Shown here: in pieces, positions 1 through 12,934 of the stretch
Numbering within the stretch: position 1 is the stretch's first letter
How the letters are laid out: every line of letters begins with the position of its first letter
NCBI GenBank assembly: GCA_949361645.1
Contig: OX442420.1
Coordinates: forward strand, 4,881,882-4,945,881
Source: Spongilla lacustris
Lineage: Eukaryota; Porifera; Demospongiae; Spongillida; Spongillidae
Direction of reading: 5' to 3'
Length of the DNA: 64,000 nt
Made by a program: the position numbers and the translations under genes
The notes under the pieces: model-generated
Database searches by the model: none
Seen by the model: the letters and a program-made list of their open reading frames with translations, nothing else
Told to the model about the DNA's origin: nothing

Positions 1-632
1 CATTTACTGATAGGATGCAATCTACAAAGTGATGGCTGTACATGTACCTGGTACACACTCTACAAGCCCATATACAGGCACTTCCTTCTCCCCACCTGTT
101 ACTAGACACTTACGTCACTTCGAACGGATGAATGCAGTATCCTACTGATGTTCCATTAAGCTTTTGTTCTTCCTTTCAAAGCTCTTTAAACTGGTGTTGG
201 TAGTGGCTCAGTAAATGTCACCATTACCTTTTTCTTCTTTATTTACAGCTTGTAGCTTCATTGTGTACCAATTGACAAATGACTGGTGTATGGAGCAATG
301 AGGTATATGGGCGCTGGTAGCTCCCCTACGAGTGACTCTCCCATGGTAGCTGATTGCTCATTTGCAGTGAGGCAGACTGGTAGCTGTAGGACCCACTGCT
401 GTATCTTGGTGGTGTTCCGTACAGCTGCTATTTTTTTCTGGTGTTGGTAGAGGCTCAGAACCAAATGTCACACCACCATTTTTGCAACTGACAGAAGACA
501 CTGACGCACATCTCTACAGAGTAGATAAAGAAACATGACTAATACACTCAACTCAATGCAGCATTCATTTACCTTGATATTGGACCAACATCTTTACACT
601 ATATCCAGAACATTAAAGCCATATCAGCTAAC

Positions 633-900
633 AGCAGAACACATAGTGGGAAGGGCGGCATGCTCAGGCAGGCCATTGAGACCTATGCATACCTCAACAG
701 GTCTTCAAATGGAGAATGCCCTTAAAATTCTGCAGAACTATGTGGCTTGCTGCCTCCATATCTGTCTTGATCCCCCATCAACCTTGCTGTAACACCTATA
801 GTAAATTTTTATAAAATATTATATTACAAAGATAACACACAATTTTGCCTCCCACCTCATTTATAGTCAAATATGTCTGAGCTGTCATTAGGATGACTGC
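633..900. repeat. Direct duplication, copy 1 (partner 1361-1596)
   Basis: A block of roughly 170 bp (CAGAACACA..GTGGGAAGGGC through CACCTATA) is repeated about 730 bp downstream with few differences, followed in both copies by a shorter shared block around TGTCTGAGCTGTCA. Short stretches read as protein in one frame but stops interrupt both copies, so I call it a dispersed direct duplication rather than an exon. Confidence 0.7.
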
Positions 901-1360
901 ATCTCCATATGTGACACACACATTACCTTCATTAAACTACCATTGCATTGCCAAACTAATCCTCTTTCCAATTTCAGGATAAGCACCACACACTTATTGT
1001 TCACTTTTGCAGCACCCCTGGAGGACCATATCAATCTTCTCCATAGATGTAGATGTACAGTACTCTTCATGTACTCTTCTATACGTGGAGTACACCAGTC
1101 AAATAGCGTATCATGATTTTTATATCCATACCTTTGTTTTCCTTTCCAAAGTTACACATGTGACCCGCTCAGCTAGGAAGCGTTCTAAAATGTTATAACA
1201 GAATGGAAGAATCAAAGACATACATGTAGCAACAGGACTACAGGAGACATGTCGGCAATACAAGCAGACTCCAATACAAGCAGGACAGCATGCTTGGTAA
1301 ACAGAAGCCATATTCAGTCACCGCAGTGCACTTCAAAGAAACATTGAATAAAATTATGCA

Positions 1361-1596
1361 GGCAGAACACAATAGTGGGAAGGGCTAAACGTCATGGCAT
1401 GCTCAGGCAGGCCATTGACACTTATGCATACCTCAACAGGTCTTCAAATGGAGAATGCCCTTAGACTTCTGCAGAACTATGTGGCTTGCTGACTCCATAT
1501 CTGCCTTGATCCCCCATCAACCTTGCTGTAACACCTATAATATGTATGACCACAATGATAGAACCACACATGTCTGAGCTGTCAGTAGGATGACAC
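1361..1596. repeat. Direct duplication, copy 2 (partner 633-900)
   Basis: Second copy of the block at 633-900. It has a short insertion (CTAAACGTCATGG) relative to copy 1. The rest of 1-1680 holds low-copy sequence in which I see no convincing gene. Confidence 0.7.
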
Positions 1597-1678
1597 CTTC
1601 CCCCACACAGTAGCTGAATAGACCCGTCTGAGAGAATGTGCAGGATGGAGGAATGAGGTTGCCCTGGTAATATGGGCA

Positions 1679-2213
1679 CTATGTCCATGTTGACTTTGCA
1701 ACGCAAAGGTTAATAAACATTATTTTATAATACATGCACGCATGCATGTACATGTTCAAAATACGTATTGTATCACTCAGTCGAATTCGAACATACGTAC
1801 CTTTGGGGTTTATGGGTAGATATCTTTCTAAGCCCATTATCCTTAGCTTGCGGTAGCATTTGCTTCGTGCAGCATGTTGATCTGTCGGTCGTTCTTGCAA
1901 TCGCATTCTTTTCGCAGGAGAAGCGATGGAATCGTCGCGATGTTCTGCACTGTTCATGGCCTCATTGTACCGTTGCCGCTTGAAAGATAGCATTGGCTCG
2001 GGGTTCTTGTGATATTTTTCCCACTCAGCAGTTTGCTTTTGATCGGAGCTCTGTTGATATCGTTCTTCCTCAGCGGTTAGTTTTGGCTCGGGGTTCCGAT
2101 GATATCGTTCTCGAGCTTTTTCTTTGCTCTCTTCTGACTTTCAATATTTCCTCTCGCTTTTGGAGGTATTCCGCTCGACGTTTAGCTCTAGCCTTACGCT
2201 GACGTGAACGCAT
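1679..2213 (-). pseudogene. Decayed fragment of a basic, charged repetitive protein
   Basis: Read from 2213 leftward, an ATG opens an Arg/Lys-rich frame (MRSRQRKARAKRRAEYLQKR) that meets a stop after 47 codons. One base out of frame, the reading continues coherently as KARERYHRNPEPKLTAEEE and then EWEKYHKNPEPMLSFKRQRY before running on to about 1680. The internal repetition of YH(R/K)NPEP shows that both frames once belonged to a single repetitive protein, now frameshifted in an A-rich stretch. Proteins with arrays of YHKNPEP-like units are familiar from invertebrate genomes, often near mobile elements; that link is from general knowledge and not shown here. No partner domain is visible to the left. 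An undetected short intron could explain the frame change instead of a mutation. Confidence 0.45.
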
Positions 2214-2433
2214 TTTGACAAAAACAGCTTCACTAACAAAAGCAAACGATATAAACACCTTAACTATGAACAGGAACACCAAAGAAATAGCCTCACGTGT
2301 ACATGTAGTTCTAATATTTAAGCTCAAGTAGGTGTGGCTACAGCATCTATCATGGCCGTATGGCTTGAAACACACCATTTCTAGCCAGAGCTACTGTAAC
2401 AAGCGATCCCTATGAACATACTCACTTGTACGG

Positions 2434-2665
2434 ATATAACTTGAAATTCTGAACCTATTGATACCACTGACGTTCTTTGAAACAGCTCCTGTGTCGAGTT
2501 TTTTCCCCAGTAAAGTTATCAACATATGTATTTATGTTATCAGTTCCAGGTCCAATAGGATCCACGTGTATCTGACTCAAAAGGGCACTACCGCTTGAAA
2601 TTCTGAACGTACTGGCACCATTCGCGTCCTTTGAAACGGTTCTTATCTCGAGTTCTTTACAAATA
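2434..2665. repeat. Short tandem duplication (about 156 bp offset)
   Basis: The stretch starting CTTGAAATTCTGAAC near 2440 recurs near 2595 with the same downstream landmarks (CTTTGAAAC, then TCGAGTT). It sits just outside element A. Beyond it, 2670-2917 shows nothing recognisable except a small palindrome (GAGAGTTACTAACGTAACTCTC is approximate) directly before the element A terminus. Confidence 0.6.
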
Positions 2666-2921
2666 AAGGAAGGAGAAAATGGCCGCCGTTCCGTCTGGGG
2701 ACGAGGAAAAACAGAATCCCTTTTGTTCTCTTGAACGACACGGTTTTGCGACATCAAACAAACACGAAACGGCTCATTTTTGATTTCTTGTTCGATACCG
2801 ACGACTAGCTAAGCCATCCGATTGATAGGAGTCCCGTTAGAAGTGGGTCCCGTTTTTTAAATGATATTCACAATCGGGGTCAAATCCTATATGAGAGTTA
2901 CTAACGTAACTCTCGATATAT

Positions 2922-3605
2922 GGGACAGTTTCCGACAAAATGGCCCTTCGTATATATATATAAAATGTTATAAAAATGCTTCTCTTTTGAATTGCTATAT
3001 CTTTCGAACGGTTAACGCTATCAACTTCCTATTTTCAACACTTCATACTACACCATTTCTCTATGGCAAAATACTTTTTGGGGTCTTGCACTTGCTCCGT
3101 GCCAGTATTGCAACGTCCGATACCCCTGTGGGTTAAAACCTGCCATAACTTTCTGTAGGAGTAATCAAATCGCTTCAAATTCGGTTTGTAGGTAGAGAGG
3201 TCGTATACCTATCGATTTGTTCTGTTCGTTAATTTTTATGTCATCCGTTACGGAGATACAGCGGCGCAAAGTTGGTACAAGTTTCCCGCTCGAATCGCGC
3301 CGTTGTACGTGCGTGACCCGCTTCCATGCACCAAATACATGAATATGCAACTACTTCCTGTGGGCTGACACTTCGATAACTTATAGCCACACCTACTCTG
3401 CGCTGGATACGTGAATCCATCTCCCGGTCGGACTCACATGCAGTTGTTATACTATTCGATCCCTATTTCGTTATCTTCTGCGTACATAAACTTTATGGCG
3501 ACGTCAACTGAAGACAAGATCTGATCATAAGAGTTTCAATCGGCGGACGTGAAGTTCGAGCGGTGCGAATACGACGATCGTGAGAAAGGTTACTAGATCT
3601 ATGCT
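2922..3605 (+). repeat. Element A left terminal inverted repeat
   Basis: About 680 bp, almost identical in reverse to 32165-32865. It shares long blocks with the B, C and D termini: the A/T-rich TATATATAAAATG stretch, CCTATACCTATCGATT, TCCGTTACGGAGATACAGC and CATGAATATGCAACTACTTC. Family membership is clear by eye. Confidence 0.88.
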
Positions 3606-3611
3606 AGTACA

Positions 3612-6600
3612 GTGACGACGGTGGTCCCATTTACACCGTGCACTTGTGTCTGTTGTGGGATAATATCCATGGTCCCCATTGTGGGATCAAATCCATGGTC
3701 CATTTACATGTACATCCTGTACTTGTGTAGTTTGGGGTCAAATCCATGGTCCCATTTACACCCTGTACTTGTGTCTGTTTAGGGTCAAATGCATGGTCCC
3801 ATTTACACACTGTAGGTGTATCAATTGTGGGGTCAAATCCATGGTCCCATTTACACCCTGTACTTGAGTCTGTTTAGGGTCAAATCTATGATCCCATTTA
3901 CACCAGCACTTGTGTCTGTTGTGGGGTCAAATCTATGGTCCCATTTACACCCTGTACTTGTGTCTATTGTGGGGTCAAATCCATGATCCCATGTACACCC
4001 TGTACTTGAGTATGCTCCATGGTTCCATTTACACCCTGTACTTGTGCCTGTTGTTGGGTCAAATCCATGGTCCCATTTACACCCTGTACTTGTGTCTATT
4101 GTGGGGTCAAATCCATGATCCATGGTTTCATTTACACCCTGTACGTGTGATCAAATCCATGGTCCCATTTACACCCAGCCTATACTTGTGATCAAATCCA
4201 TGGTCCCATTTACACCCAGCCTATACTTGTGATCAAATCCATGGTCTCATTTACACCCTGTATTTGTGTCTGTTTAGGGTCAATTCATTGGTCCCATTTA
4301 CATCCTGTACTTTTGTCTGTTTTGGGGTCAAATCCATGGTCCCATTTACTCCCTGTACGTGTGATCAAATCCATGGTCCCATTTACACCCAGCCTATACT
4401 TGTGATCAAATCCATGGTCCCATTTACACCCAGCCTATACTTGTGATCAAATCCATGGTCCCATTTACACCTTGTACTTGTGATCAAATCCATGGTCCCA
4501 TTTACACCCTGTATTCGTGTGTGTTGTGGGGTCAAAACCATGGTTCCATTTACACCCTATACTTGGTCTGTTGTGAGATCTAATTCATGGTCGCATTTAC
4601 ACCCTGTACTTGTGTCTGTTGTGGGGTCAAACTCATGCTCCCATTTACACCTAGTACTTGTGTCTGTTGTGGGGTCATATCCATGGTCTGCTTTACACCT
4701 TGTACTTGTGATCAAATCCATGGTCTGCTTTACACCTTGTACTTGTGATCAAATCCATGGTCTCATTTACACCCTGTACTTGTGATCAAATCATCCATGG
4801 TCCGATTTACACCCTGTATATGTGATCAAATCCTTGGTCCCATTTACACACTGTACTTGTGTCTGTTGTGAGATCTAATCCATGGTCCCATTTAACCCTG
4901 TACTTGTGTCTGTTGTGGGGTCAAATCTATGGTCCCATTTACACCCTGTACTTGAGTCTGTTTAGGGTCAATTCAATGGTCCCATTTACACCCTGTACTT
5001 TTGTCTGTTGTGGGGTCAAATCCACAGTCCGATGTACTCCCTGTACTTGTGATCAAATCCATGGTCTCATTTACACCCTGTACTTGTGATCAAATCCATG
5101 GTCCGATTTACACCCTGTACTTGTGATCAAATCCATGGTCCCATTTACACCCTGTACTTGTGATCAAATCCATGGTCCCATTTACACCCTGTACTTGTGA
5201 TTAAATCCATGGTCCCATTTACACCCTGTACTTGTGATCAAATCCATGGTCCCATTTACACACTGTACTTGTGATCAAATCCATGGTCTCATTTACACCC
5301 TGTATTTGTGTCTGTTGTGGGGTCAAATGCATGGTCCCATTTACACACTGTACTTGTGATGAAATCCATGGTCCCATTTACACCCTGTACTTGTGTCTGT
5401 TGTGGGGTCAAATGCATGGTCCCATTTACACCCTATACTTTTGTCTGTTTTGGGGTCGAATCCATGGTTCCATTTACCATTTACACCCTGTACTTGAATC
5501 TGTTTAGGGTCAATTCATTGGTCCCATATACACCCTGTACTTTTGTCTGTTGTGGGGTCAAATCCATGGTCCGATGTACTCCCTGTACTTGTGATCAAAT
5601 CCATGGTCCCATTTACACCCTGTACTTGTGATCAAATCCATGGTCCGATTTACACCCTGTACTTGTGATCAAATCCATGGTCCCATTTACACCCTGTACT
5701 TGTGATCAAATCCATGGTCCCATTTACACCCTGTACTTGTGATCAAATCCATGGTCCCATTTACACCCTGTATTTGTGTCTGTTGTGGGGTCAAATGCAT
5801 GGTCCACTTTACACCCTATCCTTTTGTCTGTTTTGGGGTCAAATCCATGGTCTGCTTTACACCCTGTACTTGTGATCAAATCCATGGTCCCATTTACACC
5901 CTGTACTTGTGATTAAATCCATGGTCCCATTTACACCCTGTACTTGTGATCAAATCCATGGTCCCATTTACACACTGTACTTGTGATCAAATCCATGGTC
6001 TCATTTACACCCTGTATTTGTGTCTGTTGTGGGGTCAAATGCATGGTCCCATTTACACACTGTACTTGTGATGAAATCCATGGTCCCATTTACACCCTGT
6101 ACTTGTGTCTGTTGTGGGGTCAAATGTATGGTCCCATTTACACCCTATACTTTTGTCTGTTTTGGGGTCGAATCCATGGTTCCATTTACCATTTACACCC
6201 TGTACTTGAATCTGTTTAGGGTCAATTCATTGGTCCCATATACACCCTGTACTTTTGTCTGTTGTGGGGTCAAATCCATGGTCCGATGTACTCCCTGTAC
6301 TTGTGATCAAATCCATGGTCCCATTTACACCCTGTACTTGTGATCAAATCCATGGTCCGATTTACACCCTGTACTTGTGATCAAATCCATGGTCCCATTT
6401 ACACCCTGTACTTGTGATCAAATCCATGGTCCCATTTACACCCTGTACTTGTGATCAAATCCATGGTCCCATTTACACCCTGTATTTGTGTCTGTTGTGG
6501 GGTCAAATGCATGGTCCCATTTACACCCTATCCTTTTGTCTGTTTTGGGGTCAAATCCATGGTCTGCTTTACACCCTGTACTTGTGATGAAATCCATGGT

Positions 6601-6850
6601 CCCATTTACACCCTGTACTTGTGTCTGTTGTGGGGTCAAATGCGTGATCCCATTTACACCCTATACTTTTGTCTGTTTTGGGGTCAAATCCATGGTCTGC
6701 TTTACACCCTGTACTTGTGATGAAATCCATGGTCCCATTTACAACCTGTACTTTTGTCTGTTGTGGGGTCTAATTCATGCTCCCATTTATACTCTGTATG
6801 TGTGTCTGTTGTGCGGTCAATTCATTGGTCCCATTTATACCCTGTAATGG
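3612..6850 (+). repeat. Element A left minisatellite, 37/48-bp units
   Basis: Tandem units of two lengths alternate: a short form built on ATCAAATCCATGGTCCCATT plus TACACCCTGTACTTGTG, and a longer form with an added TCTGTTGTGGGG-like insert. Nearly every unit carries CCATGG. A higher-order duplication with 712-bp period links about 5240-5800 to 5950-6510. All long open frames here are by-products of unit length and composition, so none is called as a gene. Confidence 0.93.
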
Positions 6851-7545
6851 CCCTGGGTCTAACCAGGTCCGCTCCCTCACTGCAAGCGGACAGAACCATG
6901 TATTAATGCAAGTTACCTTAATAGCCCCACACTACATGTCCAGTTAGAACCAGTGCATGGGGCACATGCAGAAGGAGTTATCAAACTGCCAGCAAGGGAG
7001 GAACCAGGTACTAAAAAATCCTACAGGGTCATTGGGGGCCCCCACAATAATGCACTTCTCACACTGCGATAGGAATCGGCGCCCCCCCCCCCCCCCCCCC
7101 CCCCACCCCATTCGCCCCCATGGCCCTATCTCCCACTACCTATCCCCACCTACCCACCCACCCACCCACCCCTAAACACCCCTCTTACATATGGTGTAAT
7201 CAGACTGCCAACAGGGGAGCTGCCAGCTGCCACATTACCAGGGTTGAATGGGGTCGTCACGAAAGTAGACCTCAGCATGTGGAGTGGAACCTTGAACTGG
7301 AGCCGGCCCCAAACACTGGGGCCAGCCACAAAGGCCCCCTATCCTAGCCCCACACAGTACTAACACCAGCTCATCACTGCAAATGCAATAGAAGCCACTA
7401 CCTGTGAAACCATTAACCCCCACACTACAAGAGGACTTAATGGTAGGGGAACCATCAACTACAAGTGGAGTTACCAGCTCGCATTGGACAAATGGAATAC
7501 CACCACTGAAGCAGCCTCCATTTGTAGAGTGTACATACGTGCACA
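6850..7545. repeat. Element A left inner arm block with a poly-C tract
   Basis: Degenerate repeats built around CTGCAAG, GTTACCAGC and GGGGTCATTGGGGGCCCC, with a poly-C run at about 7082-7104 and CCACCCAC repeats after it. It pairs in reverse with 27750-28475 and resembles the D interior at 62100-64000. The mirror similarity stops at about 7545-7555. Confidence 0.8.
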
Positions 7546-7884
7546 GCAATTCAGGGCATTGATTCCGGGCCCGAGAGAACACGTAATATCGACCGGAAGA
7601 GCATGCTTCCGAGTTACGCGAGCCATTTCCATCCGAAACCGCGAGTGGACCGATTTCATACGATTGATTTCACGGTCCCGGAAGCTAATTTGTACGCGCT
7701 CGGATGAGTTCGGATTAATTATCGCACGCGTACGTGCAATTTTGAACGAAACCGGGCAAACACCGTACGAGGACCGCGTACTTGTACGTAAGAATTATTG
7801 TATGACGTATTGGCAATTGGAAGATACGTGGTTAATTTACGGGTTATGTCAATTAATTCCTTGTACTGAATATGTTGCAGGTTA

Positions 7885-8786
7885 TTAAAAAAATATAATT
7901 GGCTTCACACAGTACAAAATAACATAAGCACAAAGTTGATTGAGAACTGGGACAGATCTGTATATAAAAAAGAAAGCATAAATTGGGCAACAATTTTGCC
8001 AGATGACCTTACCTCTCGGACAGTACACGCAGGGGTAACATCTGATCTCCATCTAAGAATAATAAAAATGAATGTCCCACTATTAAATCTAATTGTTTCA
8101 CTTACCTTTCTTTGGTACCTCACCGTGCTATTGAAGTGAATGCATAACTGGTAGGGTTTACCTTGTGCTACTTTCGTTCTGAACTGCACCCAATTGGAAT
8201 GGTCATACATAAATGCGACAGGAGGCAGAGAAGCAATACATGCCACGATCTGTGTTGAAACGAAGGGAAAGTATAAATAACAACTATAGCGATGCACTCT
8301 TACTTTTAGCGCTTTTGTTCAGCCACGCACCACTGAGGAATCCATTAAATACTGTTCCCGACGTTACGTCGAACCAGCGAAATGGTAAACTCCCAGGAAC
8401 CGCTTTTGTTCAGCCACGCACCAGAAATCCATTAAGACTGTTCCCGACGTTATGTCGAACCAGCGAAAAGGTAAACTCCCAGGAACCTAGCTACTGAACA
8501 TCGTTACCAGGGCTTACCTTGTGATGTAGCGTAGTACTACCTCCAGTAACCAATTTTAAAACCCCGCCAGAATAAGCATCGAAGAACGACTTTCCCTGCA
8601 AAAAAAAAAAAAAAGCCTTCGATCAATTCAATCCATAATATAAGGCATAACGAGTGTAACTAAAGGTGTAACTCACCTGGCATCATAATAGTAGTCACGA
8701 AGCTATAATATAATGTTCAGCTGTGGTCAACAGATTCTGAAGATATTCTATACGTCGCTGAATTCCTGCCGGCTCAAATGCGCCAT
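7885..8786 (-). CDS. Spliced small gene of unknown function (about 103 aa)
   Basis: Five exons on the minus strand fit together in frame: 8786-8754, 8595-8518, 8249-8162, 8052-8013 and 7957-7885. Exon 2 has a strong acceptor (poly-T then GCAG) and donor AAG|GTAAGC and reads GKSFFDAYSGGVLKLVTGG. Exon 3 contains VAFMYDHSNWVQFRTKVAQ and ends in phase 1, exon 4 (DGDQMLPLRVLSE) starts in phase 1 and ends in phase 2, and exon 5 completes that codon and ends with TAA at 7885. The first exon (MAHLSRQEFSD, donor GAC|GTATAG) is the weakest part; the true 5' end may lie elsewhere and the product could be the C-terminal part of a longer protein. I do not recognise the family. Phase agreement across four junctions argues strongly that 8595-7885 is genuinely coding. 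It lies in the unmirrored interior of element A. Confidence 0.6.
8310..8487. repeat. Tandem duplication of about 90 bp inside an intron
   Basis: Two adjacent copies beginning GCTTTTGTTCAGCCACGCAC and ending AACTCCCAGGAACC. They fall in the intron between exons 2 and 3 of the unknown gene at 7885-8786. Confidence 0.85.
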
Positions 8787-8789
8787 ATT

Positions 8790-9556
8790 ACCACCCCCTT
8801 TACTTACGACCCGCCAAATATCTCAGTCACGTGAATTGGTCATTGGGTAGTTTAATACATAATTCAATTAACTTTCAGCTAGCTCTGTACATGTACATAC
8901 AGTATATGCGTACATGTAACAACTATAAACCAATCAATTGTATTAGCGGTCACACTGTAACTGGAAAGGTCACACGACGTCGAAAAAGTAGCATGCATTG
9001 CTTCACACCCTCCCTTCACCCGTAAAAGGCGTGATAACCGTATTGCATATATTAATCTCTCGTCCAAACAATGCAACGCCATGCCCATGGCCGTTGTGCA
9101 ACATATGCATGATCACCATATCATGATCATATTTGTAGATATCCACTCTCTAAATTTGTCATTGTATATTATTAATCGATTGCATATTTATATACTACTA
9201 AAATATAGTGCAATGCAAGGGAAAGTGACTCCGGGAAATGTTTATGTATATATCTTACAGTTGTTATAATGCCAGATACTGCATCCTTACATATGCATGT
9301 ACACACATACATGTATGTATATGGATGTGTTCCAATTAATAAGGCTGTATTCTTATAGCAGCGGACGCAAGTTTTGATTCTATAAAGGGTTTTAAAATCC
9401 TCTGTAAAACCACTGTGTAATTGAACATTAAAATTATAATCACTTCATTAAATGCCATGCATCCTTTATATGTCGGCAAAGAGCATGATGTAGGTTGCTA
9501 AGTAGTCTTATTCGTTTCATTTACTGGTAATGCATTATTAATTAGGTATCGTTAGC
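8790..9556. other. A/T-rich stretch with no recognised gene
   Basis: About 770 bp between the 5' end of the small spliced gene and the CACTA insertion. It holds scattered ACATGTAC palindromes and ATGCAT motifs. I see no exon with convincing splice signals and no repeat unit. Confidence 0.5.
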
Positions 9557-9565
9557 ATACACTGT

Positions 9566-9795
9566 GTAAAAAGGGTTGTTATACAGTACTGTATAACGCG
9601 TGTATTCGTGTGTTATGCACACGTTATACACGTGTTATCTGCATGTGTATAACTTTGCGTATGGATACTCTATACACAGTTGCGTATAACAACTATAGTA
9701 TAACACTGTGTATAACTTCTGTATAACATTTTGTATAACAATGTATAACAATATGTATAACAATAGCAAATGGAGTAAAACACAGCGTATAACAT
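9566..9795. repeat. CACTA left copy: outer subterminal repeat cluster
   Basis: More than a dozen GTATAAC or GTTATAC heptamers in about 230 bp, in both orientations, some paired as short palindromes such as ACAGTACTGTATAAC. In CACTA elements such clusters are transposase-binding sites; that role is inferred here. The matching cluster at the other end is at about 15325-15490. Confidence 0.75.
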
Positions 9796-10186
9796 AATTA
9801 TGAATTTTTAATTAGTCGCTCGTTTCCAGGCCTCTTCTATTAATATTATGATATAAGCAAGTACATAAGTACATGGAACAACAAAAAAAAAAAAACAACA
9901 GAGAACGAGTTCAACAGTGAAGCATCCATGCAGGTGGAAAGGCCATCAGGAAAGTTCCGAGCGCGGTGGGCCCAATCGTTTCTCCTTCCGTGGCGCCTAG
10001 CTGAGTCCAAAAACGCGTTTAGTTCCTCTGATCTCCTCTTATCATCGTCCCATTGTCCAGTTCTTCCTCTTCCGACACGTTAAGTACATCCCCTTCTTGC
10101 ATGATCTGTTACTTGTTCGGATCGCCGCTCCCATAGCTATAGTGTATATAATCAATACTAGACAACATTTTTAAATTCAAGCGCTT

Positions 10187-10363
10187 ACCTAGTTGTGCTC
10201 GGATTGGATGCCCTTCTTTTGAATCGGCTTCAGTAAGAATGCGTTTCAGAGTTAGGTTGTAGTTCGCTATGCCAACTACATTCGCAAAAATGAAAGGACT
10301 CACACCTTTAACCGACAACAAGTATACCTTCAACCTCTTCTTCGCTGATATCCGAGACATCAC
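10187..10363 (-). CDS. Gene-like exon inside the left CACTA copy
   Basis: From an ATG at 10363 an open frame reads [19 protein letters not shown] and continues through [18 protein letters not shown] to a donor-like CTAG|GTAAGCG near 10187. The same sequence exists in the right copy (about 20625-20800, plus strand), where a TCA codon has become TAA, so that copy is broken after four codons. I do not recognise the peptide. It may be part of the element's own gene or a captured host exon. No continuation exon was identified. Confidence 0.3.
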
Positions 10364-10974
10364 TTTAGCATTATGGACGCTTGAGGTTCTGAGAACAAAG
10401 AATTCCCGTTACCAATACAAAGCCACACTGCTTACGCTTCTTGAGACTTCAGCTGATTCAAAAAAGAAGCTGATATAAAGTTACTGTACCTGCGCAGAAA
10501 GTGATGTCCTACTCTCTTGAGTTGGTGTTACAGAGACAGTGTTGGTCGCAGCCTCGCTTACTGATAGTTGTACACATCCGCTACTGAAAATGATTTTCCT
10601 GCTGGAGTAGTGCAAACAGCATCGCCATGCTGCCTAGGACCCAAGGTTCAGCGCGGTCTTCTTCGTCATCATGGTACTAGTACATAGACTGATAGGTTCT
10701 ACTGTGACATGAATTGATCGTTGCTCAGGAACCTGTTCGAGGAGAAACTTGGGAATTAGCCACTAGTCCCTCAATTTACTTGATAACCCACCTAAGATAC
10801 TTCTTCTGGCTGATAGGAACGTACGGTTAGTTCCAGTATTAGATTTCCCGACGATGACGCCATACACGCATATCATGTGGCTTTGAAGAGTCTACGCATG
10901 CGCGTTACATTCATTTGAAATGGAAGCCTCGTACGCGCTGTATTTGTTCTGTCCAAAGTGGGGTTTCAAAAGCA

Positions 10975-11585
10975 AAATCAACATATTTGATGCACACAAA
11001 AATACCGGATCTGGCCACGAAAGTAATTCTATTTGATGCACACCAGCGACCATGACTCTATTAAATGCACACCAGGGACTACCACTTTATTTGATGCAAA
11101 AAAATCCAATTCAATACAAACCTGGGTCCGGCCGCTATCTTGATTCTATTTGAAGCACACTAGGTGTGGTCGCTAACATGATTCTATCTAATGCCCACCA
11201 GGGACTGCCACTAGCATGACTTGATTTGTAGTTTTAGCTATAGTCATGCTAGCGGCAATCCAGTCACTGTAGAGGTGTGCATCAGATAGAATCATATTAG
11301 CGGCCAGACCTGGTGTGCAGCAAATAAAGTCATGCTATTGGAATTGGCCAGTCCCTGGTGTGCAGCTGCTAGGTTTGTGGTATCGTCCAGCTGACCCTGG
11401 TGAGCATCAAATAGAAACATGTTAGTGACCTGACCTGGCTGGTGTGCATCAAATAGAATCTTATTCACTTTAATGTAATAGTCTTGGTAGTGACCAGGAT
11501 ATCCTGATTTAATTGATGCAGATTCAATTTGATGAGCCGCTATCCTGATGCACAAAACTCTAGAAGATGCACACCAGGGACTGGT
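10975..11585. repeat. Inverted degenerate minisatellite (left CACTA copy)
   Basis: Units of roughly 40-60 bp contain ATTTGATGCACACCAGG plus CTAGCATGATTC-like text. Units before about 11230 run in one orientation and those after about 11270 run in the other, so the array is itself a large imperfect hairpin. The counterpart in the right copy is 19375-19990. Confidence 0.75.
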
Positions 11586-12477
11586 GATAGCATGATGTGT
11601 ACTGTGTCATTGCTAAAAGTACTCACAAACTTGCTTTTTTACAATGTTCATGTGGCCACACCCCTTTATGTAAGTCATCTATTAACATGACATGTACATG
11701 TACATGGATGGAAAAGTTCAGTTACAACCAGTGCAGATTGAATAATACACAACATGTACATGTACAGATGTAACAATACACCAAATATAAGTTCACATCA
11801 AATCTCACAGTTTCCATCAATGTAAAGCTCGATCCTATCAGGATAAAAATATATTAAGACATCACATCATGATCATGCAAACATACCACATATACAATTT
11901 GCTGAAGACTAGTGAGAAGGATAGATTCTTTGGGCACACAGCCACTTGATGGCAGTAATACTATAGTGCCACCTCCATGGAAGCTGCCAGGCCTCTAGCT
12001 AAACCCTCTGCCATATTTTCTTTCTGAATGCTCCAAAATTACAATGTACATTGGCCCCGGGGTTTCAAACTAATAACCACATTCTGAGCATCTTCAAGCT
12101 TCATTCTTCTGCCTGGTCCTACTCGCACAGAAATAAGCACACACAGACAAAGGTAAACATATGCAGATGCACATGCAGATACTGTACAGTGTGTACAAAA
12201 TGCTGTAGCTGCATGCACAAATGCATAGAAACACGACACTAAAATGTATGCACGTGCATACCACATAAAAATACACCTGTAATACATGTGCACACATGCA
12301 CAAAAAGCACAAACATATATGTACAGCGACATACATGTACCACAAACCAGAAGAGCTATGGTTGGCCAGCTTGATCACACTGACCTAACATACAATTGTA
12401 CCTGCTTCCACTGCCCGCAAGGATTCATACTACTATTCCACACCAATGGACACACAAACAAACCTGGTTACAATGTG

Positions 12478-12602
<125 letters not shown>

Positions 12603-12934
12603 GCCATACAGGTGTTTGTGTCTTTTTTAGAAGGACCTAATGTATGTGTGTATATATATGTCATGCACTTGGGGAGGATGGCCCATCATTGTCAAGACCC
12701 TAGCTCATAGACGAACGTTCAGAAGCTGACAACATTAGCGTAGTACATGTTGCTTTGATTATTTGACATCATGGATGTGTTTAACTACAGGCAATGCTCA
12801 CACACACTCACATACAAACATAGTGCATAACAGAAATAAATAAGAACTTTGCACAATCATAATGTTCTTGCCAATATCCTCTCAATACAACCACTACAAG
12901 TGCTATACAGCTAGGCACCAAAACATATTACCCA

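Noticed and set aside
3110..3160. tRNA or SINE promoter: TIRs contain GTTCGATACCCC and GGGTTCAAACCC, similar to a B box
   Set aside because: No A box at the right distance, no cloverleaf and no poly-A or simple tail. It reads better as a short palindrome in the TIR.
3165..3350. A 61-codon frame conserved in several TIR copies (..CISVTDDIKINEQNKS..)
   Set aside because: It is intact in both A arms and in the B left TIR but broken by a stop in the C copies. The whole TIR is conserved at the DNA level, so the frame adds no evidence of coding.
7484..7888. 134-codon plus-strand frame
   Set aside because: It begins in the mirrored repeat arm, crosses the arm boundary and overlaps the 3' end of the better supported minus-strand gene at 7885-8786.
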